NCBI GenBank assembly: GCA_020696885.1 | Contig: JAJFMS010000043.1 | Location: 1-12,007, forward strand | From: Armatimonadota bacterium | Lineage (GTDB): Bacteria; Armatimonadota; SYMT01 | DNA: 12,007 bases | Direction of reading: 5' to 3' | Position numbers and translations under genes: made by a program | The notes under the pieces: model-generated | What the model saw: the letters and a program-made list of their open reading frames with translations, nothing else | The model's database searches: none | Told to the model about the DNA's origin: nothing | Part shown: piece after piece, positions 1-6,228 of the stretch | Layout of the letters: every line of letters begins with the position of its first letter | How positions within the stretch are numbered: the first letter of the stretch is position 1

Positions 1-23
1 GGCCGGGTGAGCAGGAGATTCTG

Positions 24-1601
24 ATGTCCTCTCGACGCTCTTCTACACTACTTATCGCGTGCGCCTCTTTGCTCCTCGGCGGCCTGGCCGCGGTCCACAG
101 CAGTGAGCTGCAGGGGACGCGGGAAAATCCGGGTCTCCAGCTCTCCCGGCCACTCCACGGCGCGGACGCTCTCCGCGCGGCGGGGCCGCGGTTCAACTCG
201 TTGGCGGCGCTCAACCGCAAGACGCCCCACGAGCTGGCCCAGACGATGCTCCATGACCCGGATCTCTGGCTGGACTCGGGCGGGCGGCTCATGTATACCT
301 GCCAGGCTCCGGATGCAGGCGCCATCGCCCGCGGGATTCGGCGGCAGGCGGCCGCACGGGCCGCAGTGGCCGCGCCGGCGCCCCCGTTCCCGGTGGACAC
401 CACTTTCACCCTGCACAGCCGCCCGAACTCCACGCGCACCCTGTACCTGGACTTCGATGGATACGTCACCTCCGGCACCCCCTGGAACTCCAACATCGGT
501 GACTTCACCTCCACTCCCTTTGACCTGGACGGCAACGCGAATGCCTGGAGCAGCGCCGAATACGAGTCGATCCAGCGTGTCTGGCAGCGCATGGCGGAAG
601 ACTATGCGGCGTTCGACGTAGACGTCACCACCGAGGACCCCGGCGTGGAAGCGCTCCGGAAGACCGGCCCCAGCGACGTGGCGTACGGGATGCGCGTGGT
701 CTTCTCCCCGACGGATGCCTGGATCGGCCAGAACCCTCCCGGCGGGATCGCCTACATCGGCTCGTTCGATTGGGATACCGACGTTCCGTGCTTCGTGTTC
801 ACGGACAACGTCGCCAATATCGAGAAGTACATGGCGGACGCGGGCTCGCACGAAGGCGGCCATACCCTGGGCCTCGGGCACGATGGCACCGCCAGCCTGG
901 GCTACTATTCCGGCCAGGGAAACTGGGGTCCGATCATGGGCGCGCCGTACGACGTGCCGCTTACCCAGTGGAACAACGGCGATTACGCCAGTGCCAACAA
1001 CCAGGAAGACGACGTCGCCGTGATGGGCACTTACGGCGTCAACCTCACCGACGACTTCGGCTCGGCTATCACGGGCGCCACCAACCTGACCGGTACTTCC
1101 ATCCGGGTGAACGGCGTTATCTCGCGGCGGACCGACGCAGACGTGTTCCGCTTCCAGACCGGTGCGGGACCGATCACCATCTCCGCCGCGCCGTATCTGT
1201 TCGGTCCGAACCTGGACATCCAGATCGAGCTTCTCACCGCTACCGGGACGGTGCTTGCCACCGCGAACCCGGCCACGCTGGACGCCTCCATTCGGCAGAG
1301 CGTAGCGGCCGGCGCCTATTACGTGCGGGTTGATGGCGTGGGAGCCGGTGATGCGCTCACCACCGGCTATTCGGACTACGGCAGCATCGGCTATTACCAG
1401 TTGGACTTGAACGTCACGCCCGCCGTGGCTCCGGTAGCCCCCTCCAACCTCGTGGCCACCGCGCTCACCTCCACGCAGATCAGCTTGAGCTGGTCGGACA
1501 ACTCCTCCAGCGAAGATGGCTTCGAGGTGGAGCGTAAGCATCACCTACACGTACCGGGTCCGTGCCACCAACGCCGGTGGCAACTCCCTGTTCTCGAATG
1601 A
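24..1601 (+). CDS. Secreted metzincin-like zinc metalloprotease with PPC domain; 3' end cut short by a frameshift
   Basis: This is an exported zinc-dependent protease by motif. The start at 24 is supported by AGGAG at 13-17 with a 6-nt spacer. Residues 1-28 look like a Sec signal peptide (SSRR, then a Leu/Ala-rich core); an LIAC lipobox-like string ends at Cys13 but sits early in the hydrophobic stretch. Residues 276-287 read HEGGHTLGLGHD, the HExxHxxGxxHD zinc site of metzincins, and Met305 in GPIMGAP is a plausible Met-turn. A motif LYLDFDGYVTSGTPWN lies N-terminal to the catalytic core, near residue 140. Residues about 342-465 resemble a pre-peptidase C-terminal (PPC) beta domain. An FN3 domain starts near 470 but is lost after FEVERK (about residue 511): the next 15 residues are out of frame and end at a TGA. 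The FN3 continuation is in the +1 frame (see 1516-2445), so this ORF is the 5' part of a longer gene. Substrate unknown. Confidence 0.85.
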   Translation: MSSRRSSTLLIACASLLLGGLAAVHSSELQGTRENPGLQLSRPLHGADALRAAGPRFNSLAALNRKTPHELAQTMLHDPDLWLDSGGRLMYTCQAPDAGAIARGIRRQAAARAAVAAPAPPFPVDTTFTLHSRPNSTRTLYLDFDGYVTSGTPWNSNIGDFTSTPFDLDGNANAWSSAEYESIQRVWQRMAEDYAAFDVDVTTEDPGVEALRKTGPSDVAYGMRVVFSPTDAWIGQNPPGGIAYIGSFDWDTDVPCFVFTDNVANIEKYMADAGSHEGGHTLGLGHDGTASLGYYSGQGNWGPIMGAPYDVPLTQWNNGDYASANNQEDDVAVMGTYGVNLTDDFGSAITGATNLTGTSIRVNGVISRRTDADVFRFQTGAGPITISAAPYLFGPNLDIQIELLTATGTVLATANPATLDASIRQSVAAGAYYVRVDGVGAGDALTTGYSDYGSIGYYQLDLNVTPAVAPVAPSNLVATALTSTQISLSWSDNSSSEDGFEVERKHHLHVPGPCHQRRWQLPVLE

Positions 1602-2445
1602 GGCGTCCGCCACGCCGCCCTACGCGCCGCCGGGGGCGCCCACGCTCCTCAAGGTCACCGCAAATAGCGCCAGTGAGATGGATGTAACCTGGCAGGCGGG
1701 CACCGGGCTCACCACCACGTTCGAGTTGGAAGACCGGGACGGCATCGGGCTCTTCGCTGCCGCCGGGACGTTCAACTCCGCCACCACCGGCACGCGCCTC
1801 AGCGGGCTCACCCCCAACAGCAACCATACCCTCCGGATCCGCGCCATCGGCCCCGGTGGCACCTCGGCCTGGTCCAACCTGCTATTCATTACCCTGCCGC
1901 CCGCGGCGCCGACCAACCTCACCGCGACGGGGGTGGTCGGGGGCTTCCAACTGGGGTGGACCTACACCGGCAGCGTCACCTTCAAGTTGGAGCGCAAGAT
2001 CGGCGCGGGACAGTTCGTGGAAGTGGCCCGCACGAGCGGCGACATCAAGTCGTTCCAGGATACCGGCTTCCTCTCAAACGTCACCGCGAACTACCGGGTG
2101 AAGGCCTCCACTGTGGCCGGGGACTCCGCCTACAGCAACGTGGCGGTCGCCACCACGCCGTCCGCGCTGCTGTCGCTCACCTTCCAGAAGACGACGGTGA
2201 AGGGACGCACGCCGCTGAAGGCCACCGTGACGCTGGACGGCACCGCGCCGACCGGCGGAGCGGTGATCGGGCTGTCGGCGGACAACGGCTCGGTGGTAGC
2301 GCCGTCTTCCGTAACCGTGCCGGCAGGCGCCTCGTCCGTCACCTTCGACATCTTCACCAAGAAGGTGAGCGGCAAGGTGACGGTGACGTTCACGGCCAGC
2401 TACGGCTCGACCACCCGCCGCGCCCAGGTGCTGCTGAAGAAGTAG
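1516..2445 (+). CDS. Frame-shifted 3' part of the protease gene: FN3 domains plus C-terminal Ig-like domain
   Basis: The first codons here (about 1516-1533) are probably not real protein. In-frame homology begins near 1534 with SITYTYRVRATNAGGNS, the last strands of the FN3 domain begun in the upstream frame. Two further FN3-like domains follow, about 1618-1890 (APTLLKV... to FITL) and 1897-2160 (APTNLTATG... to VAVATT). The last is an Ig-like/Big-type domain at about 2161-2442 with a TVKGRTPLKATVTL start and the pattern of surface adhesion or carbohydrate-associated modules. There is no signal peptide and no Shine-Dalgarno site of its own, so it is unlikely to be expressed separately. If the missing ~80 nt were restored, the joined protein would be about 833 residues. 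The stop TAG at 2443-2445 is 26 nt before a strong terminator stem. Confidence 0.75.
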   Translation: MASRWSVSITYTYRVRATNAGGNSLFSNEASATPPYAPPGAPTLLKVTANSASEMDVTWQAGTGLTTTFELEDRDGIGLFAAAGTFNSATTGTRLSGLTPNSNHTLRIRAIGPGGTSAWSNLLFITLPPAAPTNLTATGVVGGFQLGWTYTGSVTFKLERKIGAGQFVEVARTSGDIKSFQDTGFLSNVTANYRVKASTVAGDSAYSNVAVATTPSALLSLTFQKTTVKGRTPLKATVTLDGTAPTGGAVIGLSADNGSVVAPSSVTVPAGASSVTFDIFTKKVSGKVTVTFTASYGSTTRRAQVLLKK

Positions 2446-2471
2446 CACTCCGCGGGACCGCAAGAAAAAGG

Positions 2472-2510
2472 AGAGGGCGTGGGGGTAACCCCCACGCCCT
2501 CTTGTTTTTT
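2472..2510 (+). terminator. Strong intrinsic terminator of the protease gene
   Basis: A perfect 14-bp GC-rich stem (2472-2485 pairing with 2489-2502, AGAGGGCGTGGGGG on the left arm) closes a 3-nt TAA loop. It is followed by TTG and six T residues (2505-2510). An A-rich stretch at 2462-2469 on the left means the same stem could also stop transcription arriving on the minus strand, for example from the RiPP precursor gene that ends at 2927. Confidence 0.93.
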
Positions 2511-2564
2511 CTGTATTCCAGGCAGTAGGGCTGCTAGCTTATGTAAGCAAGCGAGTCTATAGGA

Positions 2565-2722
2565 GAAGCGAGTCACTGCTCGGGCCTGTGGCAATCCCAA
2601 CCGGTACGGATCCGGCCTGCCGCCGAAACACCGAGGCTGGACACGGTTCACCCATCGGGATTGCCACAGCGCCACGGTAGCGCGGTGCAGGGCCAAGGGG
2701 CCGATGGGCGCTTCGCAATGAC
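2565..2722 (+). repeat. Nested inverted-repeat element, copy 1
   Basis: The copy starts with GAAGCGAGTCA (2565-2574 region) and ends with CTTCGCAATGAC (2711-2722). Inside is a perfect 13-bp inverted pair, CTGTGGCAATCCC (2586-2598) and GGGATTGCCACAG (2657-2669). The left arm is followed by the shared ACCGGTACGGATCCGG block. The same blocks recur in copies 2 and 3. With no coding capacity and about 158 bp, it looks like a MITE- or REP-like non-autonomous repeat; mobility is inferred from the copies only. Confidence 0.8.
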
Positions 2723-2772
2723 GGAGGGGGTCAAGGGCACGGCTCGTTCCCGTGAGTAATGCGTCCCGAAAG

Positions 2773-2920
2773 GAAGCGAGTCATGGCCCAGCCGCGTCTT
2801 TTGCGGCTGTGGCCATCCCAACCGGTACGGATCCGGCTCCCCGCCGAAGCACCCCGGCCCGGTACGGCTCACCCTCGGGTTTGCCACAGCGCCACGAGAA
2901 CACGGCGAAAGGCGGAGGGC
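2773..2920 (+). repeat. Nested inverted-repeat element, copy 2, right end missing
   Basis: It begins with GAAGCGAGTCA (about 2773-2783) and has diverged inner arms CTGTGGCCATCCC (2807-2819) and GGGTTTGCCACAG (2877-2889). The ACCGGTACGGATCCGG block is intact. After CGCCACGAGAACACGGCGA the similarity to copy 3 fades and the terminal CTTCGCAATGAC is absent. The recognisable sequence stops just short of the RiPP precursor stop codon at 2927-2929, so the right boundary is approximate. Confidence 0.7.
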
Positions 2921-2926
2921 GAATCC

Positions 2927-3199
2927 CTACCAGCAGGCGGCGTGATAGGCGCCCACGGCACTTGCGTCCGCTTCTGCCAGCTCCGCTTCCTCACTGGGCA
3001 CCGCGGGAAGGACCAGGTGCACGCGGTCCGCCGAATTCTCCACCACGACAAAGCGTGCACCGTCCGGGCAATGGATGCCGGCGCGCTCCAGCACCTCATC
3101 CGGATGGGTCAGCAGCTCCGCGCGGAAGCCAGGATCAGACCACGCTCGCGCCACGACCCGGCGCCATGCATCTTGAAATCCGTCACTCGTCCGGTCCAT
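2927..3199 (-). CDS. NHLP-leader (nitrile hydratase-like leader) RiPP precursor peptide
   Basis: This 90-residue peptide matches the pattern of NHLP-type leaders, in which a nitrile-hydratase-alpha-like leader guides modification of a C-terminal core. Residues 11-30 read AWRRVVARAWSDPGFRAELL, followed by THPDEVLERAGI, VVVENSADRVHLVLPAVP (51-68) and then a short variable tail EEAELAEADASAVGAYHAACW. The leader is nearly full length but lacks the usual Gly-Gly processing site. The tail holds one Cys (C89), two Tyr/Trp residues (Y85, W90) and a His (H86); a second Cys (C44) is in the leader. I chose the ATG at 3199 because GCGAGG sits 5 nt upstream; an ATG at 3217 (six more residues) has only a close-spaced AGG. 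It lies 170 nt downstream of, and on the same strand as, the heme-oxygenase-like gene. The mature product is unknown. Family assignment is by pattern recognition, without a profile search. Confidence 0.85.
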   Translation of the reverse strand: MDRTSDGFQDAWRRVVARAWSDPGFRAELLTHPDEVLERAGIHCPDGARFVVVENSADRVHLVLPAVPSEEAELAEADASAVGAYHAACW

Positions 3200-3238
3200 C
3201 CGTGCCTCGCGGTCCATTAACCTACCATGGCGGACCTC

Positions 3239-3305
3239 TGGAGTAGTGGAGAAAGTCGACCTACGGCCACACCGATCCCCATTACTCCAGCACTCCACTG
3301 CTCCA
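3239..3305. repeat. 13-bp inverted repeat between the heme-oxygenase-like gene and the precursor gene
   Basis: TGGAGTAGTGGAG (3239-3251) and CTCCACTGCTCCA (3293-3305) are reverse complements with one mismatch, 41 nt apart. The left part of the loop has no strong secondary structure and there is no T-tract, so it is not a standard terminator. It could attenuate readthrough into the precursor gene, stabilise its 5' end, or be a genomic repeat fragment. Confidence 0.55.
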
Positions 3306-3369
3306 ACACCCCGACCCGGTCACACCGCCGCATTCACGCACTCGGCGCGCCACCTCGCTGCGAGCAACT

Positions 3370-4242
3370 CTAGCCGGCCCTGCGCAGCGGCCCCGGAGCC
3401 ACGTTTGCCGCCACCGGAATTCGCAGCGGCGGCACGTTCACCGTCCGGCGCCGGACCTCTCGGGAGCCGGCATTCAGGAGGTGCCCCGGATGCGCGAACA
3501 TCATCCGGGCCGTCTCGTACGCCGACCGCACCACCCGGCAGCGATCTTCAGCGGGCATCGCAGCAATTCCCGCGGCGAGCTGGTCCCCTCGCTCGTTTTC
3601 GGCGCCGAGGGCGCTGTGCGCGCGCAAGCAGCGGGTAGCGTTGACGCCGGCCGGCAGCACGGCGGCCACCGCGCCGAGATAGGCTTCCGTCACCGCCCGT
3701 GCGGCGCACTCCAGCGCATAGCCATAGCCGAACACCGCCACCGGATGCGGGCCGGCAAGGCAGCGGAGGGCGTAATGCAGCAGCGCGATAGTGCACTCCC
3801 CCATCGGAGCGCGGGATGCGTACTCCGAGGGATAGCCCAACGCCTCAAGGTCGCGCACCGCCAGCACGTCCTGACCTTGCGACTTCCGTGCCGTGCTCTG
3901 AGCCAGGCGGGCCAGCTCCGGACGCCCCGCCTCCACAAACCGCGAGGCCGCCCGCCGCAACTGCCACTCGGTCCAGTGCGTGGTGTAGTAATGCCCGACC
4001 AGGCGTTCCACGTACCGATCCCGGTTCAACGGCGGAACTGCTTGCCGGCGGAGCGCTTCCCGCTGCGGGATCGCCACCGCCGCGTCGAGGAGGCGCCGGG
4101 TGGTGGAGATCGAGCCGCAGCCGGTCATCGGCACGCCGAAGGGGTCCGCGCCGGGACAGCCGGACGGACGATATACCCACGCACGCACCTCGCTGGCGAC
4201 CAGGACCGTTTCCGGGTCGATCAGTGTCCATTCCACAAGCAT
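3370..4242 (-). CDS. Heme-oxygenase-like (HDO/TenA/PqqC-fold) protein with degenerate metal ligands
   Basis: I read this 290-residue protein as a heme-oxygenase-fold protein of the 'iron-containing redox enzyme' type. Supporting segments are VERLVGHYYTTHWTEWQLRR (78-97), SQGQDVLAVRDLEALGY (121-137, where relatives have EExGHDxLxLRDLxALG), VAVFGYGYALECAA (168-181) and LRAHSALGAENERGDQLAAGI (206-225, where relatives have HxxxDxxH). H84, H89, E92, E178 and H209 are present. The canonical His of GHD is Gln124, and the Asp and His of HxxxDxxH are Gly213 and Asn216. It may therefore bind metal weakly or work without it, as PqqC does. Residues 1-57 form an N-terminal extension with two Cys residues (C29, C42) of unknown role. 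The ATG at 4242 has GGGGA 6 nt upstream. The downstream NHLP precursor suggests it is a tailoring or partner protein for that peptide, which is inference. Confidence 0.8.
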   Translation of the reverse strand: MLVEWTLIDPETVLVASEVRAWVYRPSGCPGADPFGVPMTGCGSISTTRRLLDAAVAIPQREALRRQAVPPLNRDRYVERLVGHYYTTHWTEWQLRRAASRFVEAGRPELARLAQSTARKSQGQDVLAVRDLEALGYPSEYASRAPMGECTIALLHYALRCLAGPHPVAVFGYGYALECAARAVTEAYLGAVAAVLPAGVNATRCLRAHSALGAENERGDQLAAGIAAMPAEDRCRVVRSAYETARMMFAHPGHLLNAGSREVRRRTVNVPPLRIPVAANVAPGPLRRAG

Positions 4243-4251
4243 CTATGTTCC

Positions 4252-4278
4252 CCGAAGGCGCAGTGGGCATCCCTTCGG
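4252..4278 (-). promoter_or_regulatory. Hairpin next to the Shine-Dalgarno site of the heme-oxygenase-like gene
   Basis: CCGAAGG (4252-4258) and CCTTCGG (4272-4278) form a 7-bp stem with a 13-nt loop. In the minus-strand transcript, the 3' arm ends immediately before GGAACATAG and the ATG, and so overlaps the GGGGA candidate ribosome-binding site. It could limit translation initiation; a stem this short may also be chance in GC-rich DNA. Confidence 0.35.
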
Positions 4279-4365
4279 AGGGCTGCCACTAGCTTGGACG
4301 AGGAGAGGTGGTGCGAGTTCCCCGGTGGCAGTCCGACTTTCGATTACAAAAGCAAGCGGGTCACG

Positions 4366-4442
4366 GTTCACCGCAGAGACGCAGAGAGCGCAGAGGGCTA
4401 CAAAGAAGGGAGAAGTTAACCGCAGATGGACGCAGATAGGAA
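4366..4442 (+). repeat. Left arm of composite inverted repeat (CCGCAGAGACGCAGAG family)
   Basis: The arm reads GGTTCACCGCAGAGACGCAG and continues through AGGGAGAAGTTAACCGCAG to GATGGACGCAGATAGGAA. Its reverse complement recurs at 4699-4788. CCGCAGAGACGCAGAG-type intergenic repeats are known to be widespread and unassigned in several bacterial phyla. Confidence 0.75.
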
Positions 4443-4482
4443 CTGACTACTCACCAAAGCAGTACCCGGACCCGCCCTCCCA

Positions 4483-4651
4483 GTCATTGCGAAGCGCCCG
4501 CCGGCCTCTTGGTTCTCGCCGTGCTCTCGTGGCGCTGTGGCAATCCCGAAGGTTGAACCGTACCAAGCCCTGGGTGCTTCGGCGGGGGGCCGGATCCGTA
4601 CCGGTAGGGATTGCCACAGGGCAAAAAGCGCCCTTCGCAATGACTCGCTTC
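4483..4651 (-). repeat. Nested inverted-repeat element, copy 3 (opposite orientation)
   Basis: The outer arms AGTCATTGCGAAG (4482-4494) and CTTCGCAATGACT (4633-4645) are a perfect 13-bp inverted pair. The inner arms CTGTGGCAATCCC (4535-4547) and GGGATTGCCACAG (4607-4619) form a second perfect pair. The GGATCCGTACCGGT block sits beside the right inner arm, the reverse of copies 1 and 2, so this copy is inverted; its end GAAGCGAGTCA on the minus strand is at 4641-4651. It is the most complete of the three copies. Confidence 0.82.
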
Positions 4652-4698
4652 TTTTAGGGGAACCGAACGGACGAGTATTCAGTCACGTCCCGACGTGC

Positions 4699-4788
4699 CT
4701 TCCTATCTGCGTCCATCTGCGGCTAACTTCTCCCTCTTTGCGGCCGCCCAAGGGGCACCCGGCGTTCTCTGCGTCTCTGCGGTGAATT
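4699..4788 (-). repeat. Right arm of composite inverted repeat, overlapping a stop codon
   Basis: Read on the minus strand, it repeats the arm at 4366-4442 (TTCACCGCAGAGACGCAGAG, then GGGAGAAGTTAGCCGCAGAT, then GGACGCAGATAGGAA), with about 15 extra bases in the middle (about 4745-4760). The repeat edge includes the TAA stop (4787-4789) of the adjacent minus-strand gene. Confidence 0.75.
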
Positions 4789-6157
4789 AAAAGAGCCGGC
4801 CTTGCTGGTAGTCCGGATTGAGGCGGTAGCCCTGCTCCCCGGCGCGCACCAGGAAGCCCGCGCGCTTCAACCGGGAGATCCGCTGGCGGATCCGGAGACA
4901 GAAGCCGTCGAGGTCGTCGGCGGCCGGGTCGCGGGGGCCGCGCTCGTTCCAGAGAAGGAGGGCGAGGTCCCGACCAGATGCCGTCTTCCGGCGGGAGTAG
5001 GCTGCGTAGCGGAAGACCGCCGCCAGGATCGCGCGGTTCAACGTGTCCAGCTCCCCGGCCACCGGCCCGAAGACTTCCGCCAGCTCCTTCTCGAAGTCTC
5101 GCTCCACCAGCAAACGCTCGGGAACGAAGAATGCCTCCGCTCCCTGTCCGGTGGTAAGCGCGCGGAGAACGCCCCACCGCTCCAGCTCGCGGGCGTCGCT
5201 GGCATGGCGGCTCTCCCCCGTCAGCAGCAGCGGATACCGGCCGCGGAAGCTAATCCACGTTGAGCTCGCCAGATATGCGAGCACGCGTTCCTGGCCTTCG
5301 GAGAGGAGGCTGCCCTCCATGCGCTCCAGGAGCAGGCGGCCGTAGCCGCGAAGATAGGCCTGGACCGGCTCTCCAGCGAGCGGTTCGGCGCTGAGTCGCG
5401 CCTCCACCCCTCCCCCCTCGAAGCGGAAACTCGGGGGGCAGAGTCCCCGCTCCAGGCAGCCGTCCAACATCGCTTGCAGTCCGGCCCCGCGGCCATCTCC
5501 TACCCCGTACGCCTGCATGATCCGGGCTAATGCCGACTCCGGGGCACCGGGGCCGGGAGCGATCCCTCCGAGGCCCCCCTGCGGCGCCTCGACGACCACT
5601 CCGCCGAACGGTCCGGGGCTGGTGACCGTTACCGAGTGCCCGGGACGCACGGCGATCGTGGCCGGGCGGTTGAGCGTGTAGCTCCGGTGGAGGAGGGCGT
5701 TGTGCAGCAACTGGCGCAGCGCCGCCGGGTCGAACCCGGCGCTCCCCTCGGTAGGCGGGGGAGGCGCGGTTCGGGTGAGGAACGCCCAGCATGCATCGGC
5801 GAGGGCCGGGAGGGAGCCGGAGACCGTCTCCTGCTCCGTGCCCTCTGTTTGTTCCACGGAAAGCCGCACCCGGCAGCGATCGCCCAGGTACACCGCCGGA
5901 TCCGCGCCGCACACCAGCATGCCGACCCGGGTGACCTCGTCGCCTCGCAGGAACCCGTGCCGCTCCAGGAACGGCCGGGCGGCCTCCAGGTCGGCTTTGA
6001 GCGTCTCCACGCGCACCGGCCGGTTCAGGTGCGCGATGTATGTATTCACCTGCTCCAGATCCAGGTCGTCCAGCGACGTTCCGGCCACCGGCGCGAGCTC
6101 CGGAGACTGCTCCTCGCCGGACGCTTCGTCCTGCTCGACCGGCTCGGTTTCTAACAT
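4787..6157 (-). CDS. ATP-binding protein related to the RecG C-terminal/HATPase_c_4 family, with winged-helix C terminus
   Basis: From the ATG at 6157 this is 456 residues. The order is: an acidic Glu/Pro-rich leader (1-30); a helix plus TRVGMLVCGADPAVYLGDRC (about 75-95), as seen between the AlbA_2 and ATPase parts of related proteins; ALRQLLHNALLHRSY (146-160), the GHKL N-box equivalent; VTVTSPGPFGG (about 177-187); GDGRGAGLQAM (about 220-230), the usual ERGSGI motif; and a C-terminal winged-helix-like region to residue 456. No N-terminal AlbA_2/Schlafen domain is present. The N-box Glu four residues before Asn153 is Gln149, and the SxxRNP motif after the lid is missing, so ATP turnover may be weak or absent. 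A GTG at 6220 would add 21 residues, but the promoter at 6257-6229 would make it nearly leaderless; GGTGA lies 8 nt before the ATG. These proteins are usually annotated as transcriptional regulators or putative ATP-binding proteins; target unknown. Confidence 0.82.
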   Translation of the reverse strand: MLETEPVEQDEASGEEQSPELAPVAGTSLDDLDLEQVNTYIAHLNRPVRVETLKADLEAARPFLERHGFLRGDEVTRVGMLVCGADPAVYLGDRCRVRLSVEQTEGTEQETVSGSLPALADACWAFLTRTAPPPPTEGSAGFDPAALRQLLHNALLHRSYTLNRPATIAVRPGHSVTVTSPGPFGGVVVEAPQGGLGGIAPGPGAPESALARIMQAYGVGDGRGAGLQAMLDGCLERGLCPPSFRFEGGGVEARLSAEPLAGEPVQAYLRGYGRLLLERMEGSLLSEGQERVLAYLASSTWISFRGRYPLLLTGESRHASDARELERWGVLRALTTGQGAEAFFVPERLLVERDFEKELAEVFGPVAGELDTLNRAILAAVFRYAAYSRRKTASGRDLALLLWNERGPRDPAADDLDGFCLRIRQRISRLKRAGFLVRAGEQGYRLNPDYQQGRLF

Positions 6158-6228
6158 CGGATCGATCACCGCCGGTTCACCGCGCGAAGAGAGGCGCGCG
6201 TCGGGCAAACGGTCCGGCACGCGCCTCG

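Larger units (their letters stand above)
2511..2926. other. Gene-free intergenic stretch filled by two repeat copies
   Basis: I see no credible gene here. Short open frames on both strands read through the repeats and share the same translated patterns only because the DNA is repeated. The stretch holds nested inverted-repeat copies 1 (2565-2722) and 2 (2773 to about 2920), separated by about 50 nt of unremarkable sequence. It lies between convergent genes, where such elements would do least harm. Confidence 0.7.
4279..4786. other. Gene-free intergenic stretch occupied by a composite repeat
   Basis: No coding region is supported. About 4279-4360 is the 5' flank of the heme-oxygenase-like gene, with no convincing promoter. 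From about 4366 to 4788 the sequence is entirely repeat-derived: two inverted outer arms enclosing nested-repeat copy 3. Open frames here (for example on the plus strand at 4100-4657) cross these repeats and do not resemble proteins. Confidence 0.7.

Noticed and set aside
24..110. Lipoprotein signal (LIAC) in the metalloprotease
   Set aside because: The Cys is at residue 13, before the main hydrophobic core ends; an ordinary Sec signal with later cleavage fits better, though it is not excluded.
48..1544. Long open frame on the minus strand opposite the metalloprotease
   Set aside because: It is antisense to a gene with a signal peptide, zinc motif and PPC domain, and its translation is an Arg/Gly/Val-rich mix with no recognisable domain. 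High GC content makes such shadow frames common.
2400..2887. Minus-strand open frames with shared QSRWVNR-like and DPYRLG-like strings
   Set aside because: The shared protein strings only reflect translation of the same nested DNA repeat; they cross the terminator and have no ribosome site.
2565..4651. CRISPR array from repeated blocks
   Set aside because: There are only three copies, of about 155 bp, in mixed orientation and without regular spacers.
4100..4657. Plus-strand open frame through the composite repeat
   Set aside because: It overlaps the heme-oxygenase-like gene antisense and then reads through repeat arms, with no family resemblance.
6220..6222. GTG at 6220 as the start of the HATPase_c_4-like gene
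   Set aside because: The predicted transcription start is about 6222, leaving almost no leader, and the added residues are not needed by the domain. It remains possible as a leaderless start.
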